The position numbers and the translations under genes are program-made. 28,699 nt of DNA from a virus. Of the stretch, positions 1 to 6,365 are shown piece by piece. Numbering within the stretch: position 1 is the first letter of the stretch; every line of letters begins with the position of its first letter. The DNA is taken from positions 1 to 28,699 of the IMG/VR virus record IMGVR_UViG_3300020203_000074. The stretch is one strand, 5' to 3'. The notes under the pieces were generated by a model. That model had not been told where the DNA came from. It did not search any database and saw only the letters and a list, made by a program, of their open reading frames with translations.

Positions 1-291
1 AATCCATATGATTATCCAAATAAATTTCTATACGAGACAACATATTTCAAAAATATGAAAAATCTTATAGAAGAAGCGTTGGGACAGTATCCACTGATAC
101 CAAAAGCCAATGGTCCCAGGGGAACAGCAGGAGAAACGGTTGAACTGCCATTCAGATACGGATCTGTAAAAACATTATCATATTCTACCGGAGTAGAATT
201 CACAATAAGATTAGCGGATAACAGGCCATTTATTGGCAGTAAAGGTTCTTTTGCTACGGTTTCGTTCTATGGAGCGATTGGCGATGAATAA
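1..291 (+). CDS. C-terminal part of an unknown protein (5' end outside window)
   Basis: The reading frame is open from the first base of the window to the TAA at 289-291, so this is the 3' part of a gene that starts upstream. The visible 96 residues start NPYDYPNKFLYETTYF and end in a beta-rich segment with alternating hydrophobic residues (VKTLSYSTGVEFTIRLAD, then FATVSFYGAIGDE). An ATG at 55 is internal and has no convincing ribosome binding site, so it is probably not the start. I do not recognise the family. The beta-rich tail and the structural-gene neighbourhood would fit a virion protein, but that is inference. The next gene follows after 14 bases, which suggests the same transcript. 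Confidence 0.6.
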   Translation, partial: NPYDYPNKFLYETTYFKNMKNLIEEALGQYPLIPKANGPRGTAGETVELPFRYGSVKTLSYSTGVEFTIRLADNRPFIGSKGSFATVSFYGAIGDE

Positions 292-305
292 ATATTAGGA
301 TAAAA

Positions 306-1169
306 ATGAGATTTCTTGTAATGTCGGGTGGTTCATGCAGAGGAGCGTTTCAAACAGGCTGTTTGAAATATTTATTAAATGATCTTGAACTTCAATACGA
401 CGGAGTCTGCGGCATCAGCATCGGTGCAATAAATTCAGCAGTATTGGCTCAACATAGAAAAGATCAGCCGAAAGAAGCTTTTCTTGAATTAGAAAATCAA
501 TGGAATAATATTTCTCAAGAAAAAGTAATAAAACCTTGGTGGCCGTTCGGAAAGCTTTCAAGCGTCTGGAAACAAAGTCTTTTTGATTCAACACCCCTGA
601 CTACTTGGTTAGAAAAAGATGTTGATCTTAAAAGAATCAGAGCTAGCGGAAGAATGATCGGTGTAGGTGCGGTTTCACTGGTTACGAATAAATATAGAAT
701 GTTCACGGAAAAAGATGATGATCTGATCAAGGGAGTCATTGCCAGCTCCAGTTATCCTGGATTCTTTATTCCGGTTAAAATTGGCGATGATATCTTTAGT
801 GATGGTGGCTTAAAGAAACAAGTAAATCTGTCCGATGCTATTAATTTAGGTGCGGATGAAATTGATATGTTGGTTTGCAATCCTCCAGCAGAAGGAAGCA
901 ATGATCCTAAGTTGGGGAATACGATTGATGTTCTGGGAAGGACTTTAAGTACATTGTCGAATGAACTTATGGAATATAATATAAATACTTGTATTTTTTA
1001 CAATAAATTAGTAACGGCGGGGTTGTCTGAAGGTAAACGTTATATTAAACTTAATGTTTTGAGACCAGAAACCAGCCTAATTTCTGATTCGATGGACTTT
1101 AGCCATGAAAGCTATAAAAGAATGTTTAATATCGGATACGATCTGGCAAGAAAGAATTTCAAGCCATAG
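306..1169 (+). CDS. Patatin-like phospholipase
   Basis: A 287-aa protein with the full set of patatin-family landmarks. The N-terminus has a glycine-rich oxyanion loop (SGGSCRGAFQTG, residues 7-18). The nucleophile elbow is GISIG (36-40) with Ser38 as the predicted nucleophile, and the catalytic Asp is in DGG (166-168). Ser and Asp form the dyad known for this lipid acyl hydrolase family, so the protein is predicted to cleave fatty acids from membrane phospholipids. No signal peptide or membrane segment is seen, so it should be cytosolic or packaged. AGGA at 297-300 lies five bases before the ATG. Its role is not shown by the sequence: membrane disruption at lysis, a virion-carried lipase, or interference with host signalling are all possible. 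Family call is firm; the role is open. Confidence 0.9.
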   Translation: MRFLVMSGGSCRGAFQTGCLKYLLNDLELQYDGVCGISIGAINSAVLAQHRKDQPKEAFLELENQWNNISQEKVIKPWWPFGKLSSVWKQSLFDSTPLTTWLEKDVDLKRIRASGRMIGVGAVSLVTNKYRMFTEKDDDLIKGVIASSSYPGFFIPVKIGDDIFSDGGLKKQVNLSDAINLGADEIDMLVCNPPAEGSNDPKLGNTIDVLGRTLSTLSNELMEYNINTCIFYNKLVTAGLSEGKRYIKLNVLRPETSLISDSMDFSHESYKRMFNIGYDLARKNFKP

Positions 1170-1198
1170 GTATATTTTCAGGATATAGATAGGGCAGA

Positions 1199-1498
1199 GT
1201 GAAGTTGATTCGTAACAAATGTGAGATTGAAGGGTGTGAAGAACGGGAAAATCTTCATCTACACCACATTTGCGAACGTACAGAGGTAAATACCACGAAT
1301 CATCCGATGAATCTCGCTATTCTTTGCGCCAACCACCACGGATATACGCATTCAGGAAGGTTAAAGGTTATTGGGGTTTATCCTGGTTCCCGACTTCCCA
1401 ACGGAAGAATATTGGTTTATGTTCTGGATGGAACAGCCAATGTTCCGGGTATTGTTGAACCCTACGTAACGTTTAAAAACAAATCAATAAAGGTATGA
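1199..1498 (+). CDS. Small HNH endonuclease
   Basis: A 99-aa protein starting at GTG. The HNH fold is visible: a zinc-binding pair Cys8/Cys13, the LHLHH segment (19-23), an Asn at 38 (NLAILC) and the second half LCANHHGYTH (42-51) with Cys43, His46, His47 and His51. Zinc ligands are likely Cys8, Cys13, Cys43 and one His; His22 or His23 would be the general base. The GTG start is preferred because the next ATG (codon 37) would remove half of the motif; AGGG at 1191-1194 is a plausible ribosome binding site. Its end overlaps the next start by ATGA (1495-1498), so the two are translationally coupled. Free-standing HNH proteins in phages can be homing nucleases, DNA-packaging nickases or anti-host nucleases; nothing here decides which. 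Confidence 0.85.
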   Translation: MKLIRNKCEIEGCEERENLHLHHICERTEVNTTNHPMNLAILCANHHGYTHSGRLKVIGVYPGSRLPNGRILVYVLDGTANVPGIVEPYVTFKNKSIKV

Positions 1499-1728
1499 TG
1501 GTAAAAGCAACACCAGAACAGATCAGTAGGAGAAATCTTCTCAATACTGCAAGAAAATTGGGATTCGAACATGAAGTGTTGGAAATTCTCAAAAATACAG
1601 ATGAGCAGATGAAACGGTGTACGGATCCGGTTGAACGGAAGCAAATTGCTCTGTATGGAATCGTACAGATTGATCGGATATTTGGTAGTAGCAATACGTT
1701 AGAGGTTGACGGGAAAATTATTTATTAG
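1495..1728 (+). CDS. Unknown 77-aa helical protein
   Basis: The ATG overlaps the stop of the HNH gene by four bases, which points to coupled translation; a second ATG follows directly and could be used instead. The protein is charged and mostly helical ([19 protein letters not shown], residues 10-28), with no membrane segment or cysteine pair. It ends with a small beta-like segment ([11 protein letters not shown]). I do not recognise a family. Being coupled to an HNH nuclease it might be a partner or regulator of it, but this is only context. The TAG stop at 1726-1728 lies in the AGGA ribosome binding site of the cold-shock gene, so the whole block from 1199 to 1967 looks like one translational unit. 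Confidence 0.75.
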   Translation: MMVKATPEQISRRNLLNTARKLGFEHEVLEILKNTDEQMKRCTDPVERKQIALYGIVQIDRIFGSSNTLEVDGKIIY

Positions 1729-1736
1729 GAAGCATC

Positions 1737-1967
1737 ATGAGTGATAATAAAGAAGAAGAACGGTTTCAAGGTACGGTAGTTTGGTTTGATCCACGTAAAG
1801 GTTACGGATTTATTGGCCTGGATGGTCAGGATGACCTTTTTGTTCATTTCTCTGATATTGTTTCGGAAGGATTCCGAACTCTTAAGAAAGAACAAAAAGT
1901 ATCATTCACCATGGGTGTGAATAAAAAAGGCAAACCAAAAGCTGCCAACGTAATGGTTCTTCAATAA
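1737..1967 (+). CDS. Cold-shock domain protein (CspA-like)
   Basis: A 76-aa single cold-shock domain, the usual CspA length plus a short acidic N-terminal extension (residues 1-9). Both RNA-binding motifs are present: RNP1 as KGYGFI (21-26) and RNP2 as LFVHF (34-38). The first strand is [12 protein letters not shown], where bacterial Csp proteins usually have WFN-x-x-KG(F/Y)G. Such proteins bind single-stranded RNA or DNA and act as RNA chaperones or antiterminators in the cytoplasm. The ribosome binding site AGGAAG (1727-1732) lies four bases before the ATG. In a phage it may keep phage mRNA unfolded or reprogramme host translation; that role is inference. Family certainty is high. Confidence 0.95.
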   Translation: MSDNKEEERFQGTVVWFDPRKGYGFIGLDGQDDLFVHFSDIVSEGFRTLKKEQKVSFTMGVNKKGKPKAANVMVLQ

Positions 1968-1975
1968 TATAAAGT

Positions 1976-2380
1976 TTAGTGTTTCAGAACACTTTGAATG
2001 ATCGTGATGAGACTTCCTGCACCCGCGCCGCCTATCATGATGCTCAGTTTAAATATAGCGCGGTCAATTTCATCTATTTTTGATTTGATTTTATCAAAAA
2101 GATCTTTGTTTTCAGTTATCTTTTCTTTCAAAGAAACCTGATTCTCTATAACTTCTTTCAGTTTATCATTTATCAGATCAATTTTTTTGAAGTTTTGGCT
2201 CTGTTCAGATAATGATTTAATTATATCTTCGTTTTGTTTTTCTACTTCAAGATAAATCGTTAGCGCTTTTTGATTAGCTTCAAGAATAATATTTACATCA
2301 CTGATCGTAAGGAGACCGTTTTCGCCCTCAAGAAGATCAGGGCTACTTTTAGTAATTATACTTTTTTTACGGTCAACCAT
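1976..2380 (-). CDS. Coiled-coil protein with C-terminal membrane segment (XhlA/holin-like shape)
   Basis: A 134-aa protein. Residues about 45-107 are a charged heptad-like helical region rich in Lys, Glu, Ile and Leu (coiled coil). Residues about 110-132 are hydrophobic with small residues (FKLSIMIGGAGAGSLITIIQ) and look like one transmembrane helix, followed by a short basic tail. A long coiled coil ending in one C-terminal membrane helix is the shape of the XhlA family of phage lysis/holin-accessory proteins, but the sequence alone does not prove that family. It is the last gene of a minus-strand trio. Its ATG lies one base after the stop of the 54-aa gene, and AAGG lies seven bases upstream. 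Alternatives are a membrane-anchored superinfection-exclusion or tail-chaperone protein. Confidence 0.75.
   Translation of the reverse strand: MVDRKKSIITKSSPDLLEGENGLLTISDVNIILEANQKALTIYLEVEKQNEDIIKSLSEQSQNFKKIDLINDKLKEVIENQVSLKEKITENKDLFDKIKSKIDEIDRAIFKLSIMIGGAGAGSLITIIQSVLKH
1978..1993. terminator. Possible weak hairpin at a convergent gene junction
   Basis: AGTGTT, loop TCAG, AACACT form a perfect six-base-pair stem with a tetraloop at the point where the plus-strand cold-shock gene (end 1967) meets the minus-strand gene (stop at 1976-1978). It overlaps the last codons of the minus-strand gene. The stem is short and A/T-rich and no long T run follows on either strand, so this is only a candidate terminator. 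Confidence 0.25.
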
Positions 2381-2381
2381 T

Positions 2382-2546
2382 TTAAACCTTAGAATTCTTT
2401 TCTATATTATTTATCTTAATTCTTGCGATACACTGATCATATAACTTATTCAATTGTCTATACTGGTCAATTATTTCTTTTAATTTGACCATACAGTCTG
2501 GTTCCTCATTTTCTTCGGATTGATTTTTCTCAGCTAGATTGCTCAT
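2382..2546 (-). CDS. Small 54-aa charged protein in the minus-strand operon
   Basis: The minus-strand frame from the ATG at 2546-2544 to TAA at 2384-2382 encodes MSNLAEKNQSEENEEPDCMV followed by a helical segment KLKEIIDQYRQLNKLYDQC and a short basic end. Its start overlaps the stop of the upstream gene as ATGA (2546-2543), and its stop is one base from the start of the downstream gene. This tight packing on both sides is the main evidence that it is real. It has an acidic N-terminal third and a likely helix with leucines. No family is recognised. It may be a partner of the coiled-coil membrane protein made from the same transcript. Confidence 0.7.
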   Translation of the reverse strand: MSNLAEKNQSEENEEPDCMVKLKEIIDQYRQLNKLYDQCIARIKINNIEKNSKV

Positions 2547-2983
2547 TTTAGATAGTCTTTACGCTCAGCCGATACGATATCGACATTTTCTTGAGCAAAC
2601 ATATCATCAGAGATATTCAGCTCTTCGTATTGTGGTTGAACCGACTCTACAATAGATTTTGTACGACTAGGGCTGTGGACTTCATCGCCTAATGTATATT
2701 TAGAAATTATTTCTTGCTGAGGTGGAATCTTTCTAACTTTTACAAGACTTCTTTTTTTAAATAGAGATCCGGAGGATTTAGATAATTCTAACTGTTTTTC
2801 TGTCAAATGGTAATGGCCCCGAGACAAAAGATTGACAGTTGTTCTGGCCGGAATAGTCAGATTAAGATCACACAGACTAACATTTCTATCGGAAATATTG
2901 GTTACAAAGAATGTTTTTTCAATAGTTTTGATAGACTTCATGTTTGCAAAAATGTTATTATATGCGTATTTCACCATTCTCAT
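2543..2983 (-). CDS. Unknown beta-rich protein, first gene of the minus-strand operon
   Basis: A 146-aa frame. The recognisable part is residues 24-70 (KTFFVTNISDRNVSLCDLNL, then TIPARTTVNLLS), a beta-sandwich-like pattern followed by a basic helix-rich stretch (LFKKRSLVKVRKIP). The last 50 residues are acidic and probably flexible. I do not recognise the family. The start is uncertain. The ATG at 2983 lacks a ribosome binding site and is only three bases from the divergent plus-strand start at 2987. A second in-frame ATG at 2941 (giving MKSIKTIEKTFFV) also has no clear SD but lies just after a TATAAT box on this strand. The gene is followed by two coupled genes, so the three are probably one transcript read against the rest of the window. 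Confidence 0.7.
   Translation of the reverse strand: MRMVKYAYNNIFANMKSIKTIEKTFFVTNISDRNVSLCDLNLTIPARTTVNLLSRGHYHLTEKQLELSKSSGSLFKKRSLVKVRKIPPQQEIISKYTLGDEVHSPSRTKSIVESVQPQYEELNISDDMFAQENVDIVSAERKDYLK
2957..2962 (-). promoter_or_regulatory. Possible -10 box for the minus-strand operon
   Basis: On the minus strand this reads TATAAT, a perfect sigma70-type -10 hexamer. It lies about 16 bases before the alternative ATG at 2941 of the first gene of the trio. The segment 17 bases further upstream (around CTATGA) does not resemble TTGACA, so support is limited to the -10 box and the position at a divergent junction. If it is used, the longer start at 2983 would not be on the transcript. Confidence 0.3.
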
Positions 2984-2986
2984 AGG

Positions 2987-3319
2987 ATGAGATCTATTCT
3001 GTATAGTCCAGGCCAGACTGCCACGCTTACCCTTACCTGTCTTGATGGTTACGGGAGTCTTGCGGATGCCGCGGTATTACCTAACGTTAAGGCTATTTAT
3101 TTTCCCAATTCAACTTTAGCTGTAGGTTTTCCGGCCGCCATGACTAAACTTTCAACTGGAATCTATACGTATAAATTTAAACTTCCGATCGGTGCTTCGG
3201 CTGTCGGTACGTATATCGCGGTGATGGAATTCACAATGGACGGGACTCTTCTGAGGAACGAAACGATTGATCTGTTGGTACAGGTTCCTTTTGGTAATTT
3301 TTCTATAACGGGCTCCTGA
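2987..3319 (+). CDS. Ig-like beta-sandwich virion protein (short paralogue)
   Basis: A 110-aa protein beginning MRSILYSPGQTATLTLTCLD. Its pattern (SPGQTATLTLTCLDGYG, then LSTGIYTYKFKLP, GTYIAVMEF, IDLLVQV) is that of a seven-strand Ig-like fold. The same landmarks occur in the N-terminal domain of the next protein, so the two are related. The frame is open further upstream to 2807, but that part would overlap the minus-strand gene by 177 bases and does not look like the domain. The start at 2987 is therefore preferred, although AGG lies directly against the ATG and spacing is poor. Ig-like domains of this kind sit on phage tails, baseplates or capsids. No enzyme motif is seen. Confidence 0.7.
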   Translation: MRSILYSPGQTATLTLTCLDGYGSLADAAVLPNVKAIYFPNSTLAVGFPAAMTKLSTGIYTYKFKLPIGASAVGTYIAVMEFTMDGTLLRNETIDLLVQVPFGNFSITGS

Positions 3320-3344
3320 GGCCCGGGACATTTCGGAGGCTTTC

Positions 3345-4241
3345 ATGGCGATAAAAACCCGCGCCGAAACAATTCATCCAAAAGATACCATTACGCTCCG
3401 AGCAACTTTTAAAGATGACTCCGGAACACCTACTGATTTGGATCTTTTTCCAACCGTATCGATTCGTGAACCAAGCGGTCTCGTATCCCTCGCCCCTACC
3501 AGCTCCGGAGTCTATCGTCTCTCAACCGGCATCTATGGTTTTGATTATACATTCGGCATTAATCCAAACAATGGCGTTTATAATGATGTCTGGAGAGGGA
3601 ATGTATCAGGATTTCCATTAGAAGCTACATTTAATTTTATTGTCTCGGGAACAGATCTTCCAAAATTAAACTCCGATGGTTACGTAGCGCTGGGTGATGA
3701 CCCGGGGTTCAACTATACTCAAACTGCAATCAGAAATATCAATATTCTTCTTAAAGGACTGAAAGCCAGATTAAACAGTTCTGGCAAAGCTGTCCGTACG
3801 GATGAGCACGGAAATACCGTATATATTGATTGTGATATATTTTCAATCGATACATTGGTTACTTTGCTTTGTATGTCACTTAGTGATTTTAATCAAACTC
3901 CTATATTTACAAGCTTTACTTTTGAAGATACTCCGATCATAGAACTGTTTTTTGATATTTTGATCCGTGGAGCTACCATTTATGCTCTAGCGAGCAAAGC
4001 ACTGATCGAAAAAGGTAGGGAATTCACCATTTCGGATAATGGTCTTAGTTTTAATCCACCATCCGTGGCAGAACTTCTGAATTCTCAATACGGCACGGTT
4101 TTGGCAAATTACTTTGAACAACTAAAATATATCAAAAACAATATGCGCCCGGCTCCATCTGGATTGGGAACCTGGAGTGTCAGCTCTACCAATCCTCAGT
4201 ACAGGAAACTACGGCACCTTCGTGAAAGAAGGCTAATATAA
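3345..4241 (+). CDS. Ig-like virion protein with helical C-terminal domain
   Basis: A 298-aa protein with a strong ribosome binding site (GGAGG, six bases before the ATG). Residues 1-105 form an Ig-like domain (HPKDTITLRATFKDDSG, LSTGIYGFDYTF, LEATFNFIVSGTD). Residues about 120-298 are mainly helical: AIRNINILLKGLKARLN, a segment with DEHGNTVYIDCDIFSIDTL, and a long C-terminal region ending in basic residues (RKLRHLRERRLI). No enzyme motif is seen. It is probably a virion structural or connector protein; the exact position in the particle is unknown. Its TAA stop shares bases with the next ATG (TAATG at 4239-4243), so the peptidase behind it is coupled to it. Confidence 0.7.
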   Translation: MAIKTRAETIHPKDTITLRATFKDDSGTPTDLDLFPTVSIREPSGLVSLAPTSSGVYRLSTGIYGFDYTFGINPNNGVYNDVWRGNVSGFPLEATFNFIVSGTDLPKLNSDGYVALGDDPGFNYTQTAIRNINILLKGLKARLNSSGKAVRTDEHGNTVYIDCDIFSIDTLVTLLCMSLSDFNQTPIFTSFTFEDTPIIELFFDILIRGATIYALASKALIEKGREFTISDNGLSFNPPSVAELLNSQYGTVLANYFEQLKYIKNNMRPAPSGLGTWSVSSTNPQYRKLRHLRERRLI

Positions 4242-4747
4242 TGGAACGTTTTACATTACAGCAAGTTAAAACGTTCTCTCCAGAATTACTCAGACGGGTC
4301 ATACAGAGAGCAAAACACTTCCTCATGAAGGATCCTGTAATGCTTGAAGTATTTAGTAAATATGATGTGCCGATTGAGGATCTGAAAGAAATTCCTATAT
4401 GTTTTGCTGACCTGGATGTTTCCGCTAGAACAAAACACGGAATAATATTCATTAATTATAAGCTTCTTTGTGATGGTGATTTTTATAAAGATTATTCTTA
4501 CCTGATTCATGAAATAACTCATCAGCTACAACAAACTACTTCCGATGAAGCTCTCCCTTCTTCTGATGGTGAAGATTATCTCGATTCTCCGCAGGAAATT
4601 GAAGGATTTCGGAATCAAATTCAATGGATATCGGAAGAGTTTGGATCAGGTGAGGCTGATAAGTATCTTGATCGTATGCTTGATTATCATGAATTAGAAG
4701 GAACGGAAAAGAATAATAAAAAAGAACAACTGAGCGCTAAAGTTTAA
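4241..4747 (+). CDS. Putative zinc metallopeptidase (HEITH)
   Basis: A 168-aa protein with a zincin motif YLIHEITHQLQQ: His90, Glu91 and His94 are two predicted zinc ligands and the catalytic glutamate. About 25 residues later the segment YLDSPQEIEGFRNQ holds Glu119 and Glu121, one of which would be the third ligand, as in gluzincin-type small peptidases. The N-terminal 80 residues are mixed helix and strand with no export signal, so it acts in the cytoplasm or inside the particle. It overlaps the preceding virion gene by one base and precedes another virion gene by eight bases, so it is made together with structural proteins. Processing of a virion protein or of peptidoglycan crosslinks during entry are possible roles; neither is shown. 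Confidence 0.75.
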   Translation: MERFTLQQVKTFSPELLRRVIQRAKHFLMKDPVMLEVFSKYDVPIEDLKEIPICFADLDVSARTKHGIIFINYKLLCDGDFYKDYSYLIHEITHQLQQTTSDEALPSSDGEDYLDSPQEIEGFRNQIQWISEEFGSGEADKYLDRMLDYHELEGTEKNNKKEQLSAKV

Positions 4748-4755
4748 GGACTGGT

Positions 4756-6321
4756 ATGCCGTATTATCTATCCAGAACCATAGTTGGGGTGTCGGAAGTT
4801 TCGGCATTTAATGATGGCTTTACCGTTGAAGTTAAATGGAATACGGCCTATCCTGAATCCGTACTACTGAATATTGCCTATCATATCTATTACAGTACGG
4901 ATTCCGAAACTGTATTTTCAGAAGGTGTTAAATTCATCGCACTGACAGGTAATTCAGCCAGGATTGCCGATTTGACTCCCGGGGATACGTATTTTTTTGC
5001 AGTCAGGGCCGTTGAGTATGATCCAAATATTGTATCCCCCTCACAACTAATACCAGTGACGGATGTTCTGTTTGCGTATCCGTCAACCATGCTCACACAA
5101 AATATACTGGCTACCGATACAACTATTCCGGTTATCTCGACAACAAGGTTTCCTGATTCTGGACTTATCCGGATCGGTATAGAACTGATCCGTTATACGG
5201 TCAAGGGAGCTACTTTTTTCTTAACCAATTCAAGCGGTCGTGGTTACGCCGCCACTACCGCAAGTCATCACGATACCGATGGGTACGACGGAACTCGTAT
5301 CCAAGATACCAATATTGGTTTGTTTTTAGGTACGGAAGATCAGAATACTAAAATTTATAATGTTCTTTGCAGATTTGATCTTGATCATTTTTCATACAGA
5401 ACAGCAGATGGTTACGCTCAAAGATTAAAAGATTTCATGACAAGCGATCTCGCTAGCAGCGATCTCGCGAATGAAGATTTTCAATCGTATGATTATGCAG
5501 GTTGGCACCGAACCGACCCAACATTGTTATTAAATGGTGAATGTGTCGATACGTATATTGGCGGAGAACAAGGTTGCGCTGATGGGTACGGAGGAGTCGG
5601 TAGGGTCCGGAGAGGGTTGTCGATTCAGGAACAAAACAATCAGCGACAAGAATTCCTATTAAACGTAATTGGAGAGCCGGTTGTTTTGGTCAAGAAACAA
5701 CGAGCCGGTATTTATTGTAAGTGTTATTTACCATCTAGTGAATATCCTGATAATAGATGTCCAGTATGTCTGGGTTCAGGGTTTGTTAGCGGCTGGGAGC
5801 AATATTTTAATCAAAGACGATCAGATCGAAGAATAATGGTTCGTTTTGGTCCGGTTGATGATAAATTAAAATCCGGAGAAGCTGGATTGGATCCGGGAAT
5901 TATATTTGATTGTTGGACCCTTACGGTCCCGACGATAAAAGATCGTGATTTTATTATTCGGTTTGATCAGGATGGAAACGAAGAATTTAGATATGAAGTT
6001 CTTTCGGTAAGTAGAAATAGATTGCTTCAAAGTTTGATGGGTGGGCAAAAATTTAAAGCACAACGTATTCAAAAAACCGACCCTATTTATCAAGTAAGAG
6101 TATTGAGGGATGCCGCGCCACTACCTAGAGTCCTCACGACGAGCATTGCTAGCAGCCCTGGAATCCTACCTCATTCGCACCAAATTGTTGTCGTGGATGG
6201 CGTGACGACGCTTTCCGAAGTCAATCAAACAACATCCATCGCGCAGGGACATTCTCATCAAATTATCGATGGAATCGTGCAGACTCAGTGGCTCGGACAT
6301 ACCCATACAATTGTTATTTAG
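4756..6321 (+). CDS. FN3-domain virion protein with zinc-ribbon-like motif and C-terminal HxH motifs
   Basis: A 521-aa protein. Residues about 12-100 match a fibronectin type III domain (VEVKWNTAYP, AYHIYYST, LTPGDTYFFAVRAVE). The middle is beta-rich with three DGY tripeptides. Residues 321-343 hold C-K-C and, 11 residues later, C-P-V-C-L-G-S-G-F, a four-cysteine arrangement like a zinc ribbon or DnaJ-type knuckle. The last 50 residues carry three HxH motifs (His473/475, 499/501, 515/517: PHSHQI, GHSHQI, GHTHTI). Repeated HxH motifs chelate metal ions along trimeric phage fibres such as T4 gp37, so a metal-stabilised trimeric tip is likely. Start: TAAGGA five bases before ATG. Probably a baseplate or tail-tip component; precise place unknown. 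Confidence 0.75.
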   Translation: MPYYLSRTIVGVSEVSAFNDGFTVEVKWNTAYPESVLLNIAYHIYYSTDSETVFSEGVKFIALTGNSARIADLTPGDTYFFAVRAVEYDPNIVSPSQLIPVTDVLFAYPSTMLTQNILATDTTIPVISTTRFPDSGLIRIGIELIRYTVKGATFFLTNSSGRGYAATTASHHDTDGYDGTRIQDTNIGLFLGTEDQNTKIYNVLCRFDLDHFSYRTADGYAQRLKDFMTSDLASSDLANEDFQSYDYAGWHRTDPTLLLNGECVDTYIGGEQGCADGYGGVGRVRRGLSIQEQNNQRQEFLLNVIGEPVVLVKKQRAGIYCKCYLPSSEYPDNRCPVCLGSGFVSGWEQYFNQRRSDRRIMVRFGPVDDKLKSGEAGLDPGIIFDCWTLTVPTIKDRDFIIRFDQDGNEEFRYEVLSVSRNRLLQSLMGGQKFKAQRIQKTDPIYQVRVLRDAAPLPRVLTTSIASSPGILPHSHQIVVVDGVTTLSEVNQTTSIAQGHSHQIIDGIVQTQWLGHTHTIVI

Positions 6322-6343
6322 CTATTCTGTACCATATTTTGAG

Positions 6344-6352
6344 TATTATATT
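6344..6352 (+). promoter_or_regulatory. TATTATATT leader motif before the tail fibre gene
   Basis: The 44-base gap between the FN3 protein and the tail fibre gene contains TATTATATT, 13 bases before the ATG at 6366 and just before the ribosome binding site GAGG (6355-6358). The same nonamer precedes the tail tube gene (18314-18322), and an eight-base match precedes the gene at 2987. It could be a -10-like late promoter element or only an A/T-rich leader that keeps the start unpaired. Confidence 0.25.
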
Positions 6353-6365
6353 GTGAGGCTGGCCC

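Noticed and set aside
980-987. TATAAATA, the T4-type late promoter word
   Set aside because: It lies within the patatin gene far from a downstream start, and the word is likely by chance in A/T-rich DNA; no similar site precedes the tail genes.
1199-1498. HNH gene as part of a self-splicing intron or intein
   Set aside because: No split gene flanks it, it has its own start and stop, and its neighbours are complete.
2807-2986. Upstream extension of the Ig-like gene to an ATG at 2807
   Set aside because: It would overlap the minus-strand gene by 177 bases, and its sequence does not continue the beta-sandwich pattern; the ATG at 2987 fits the domain.
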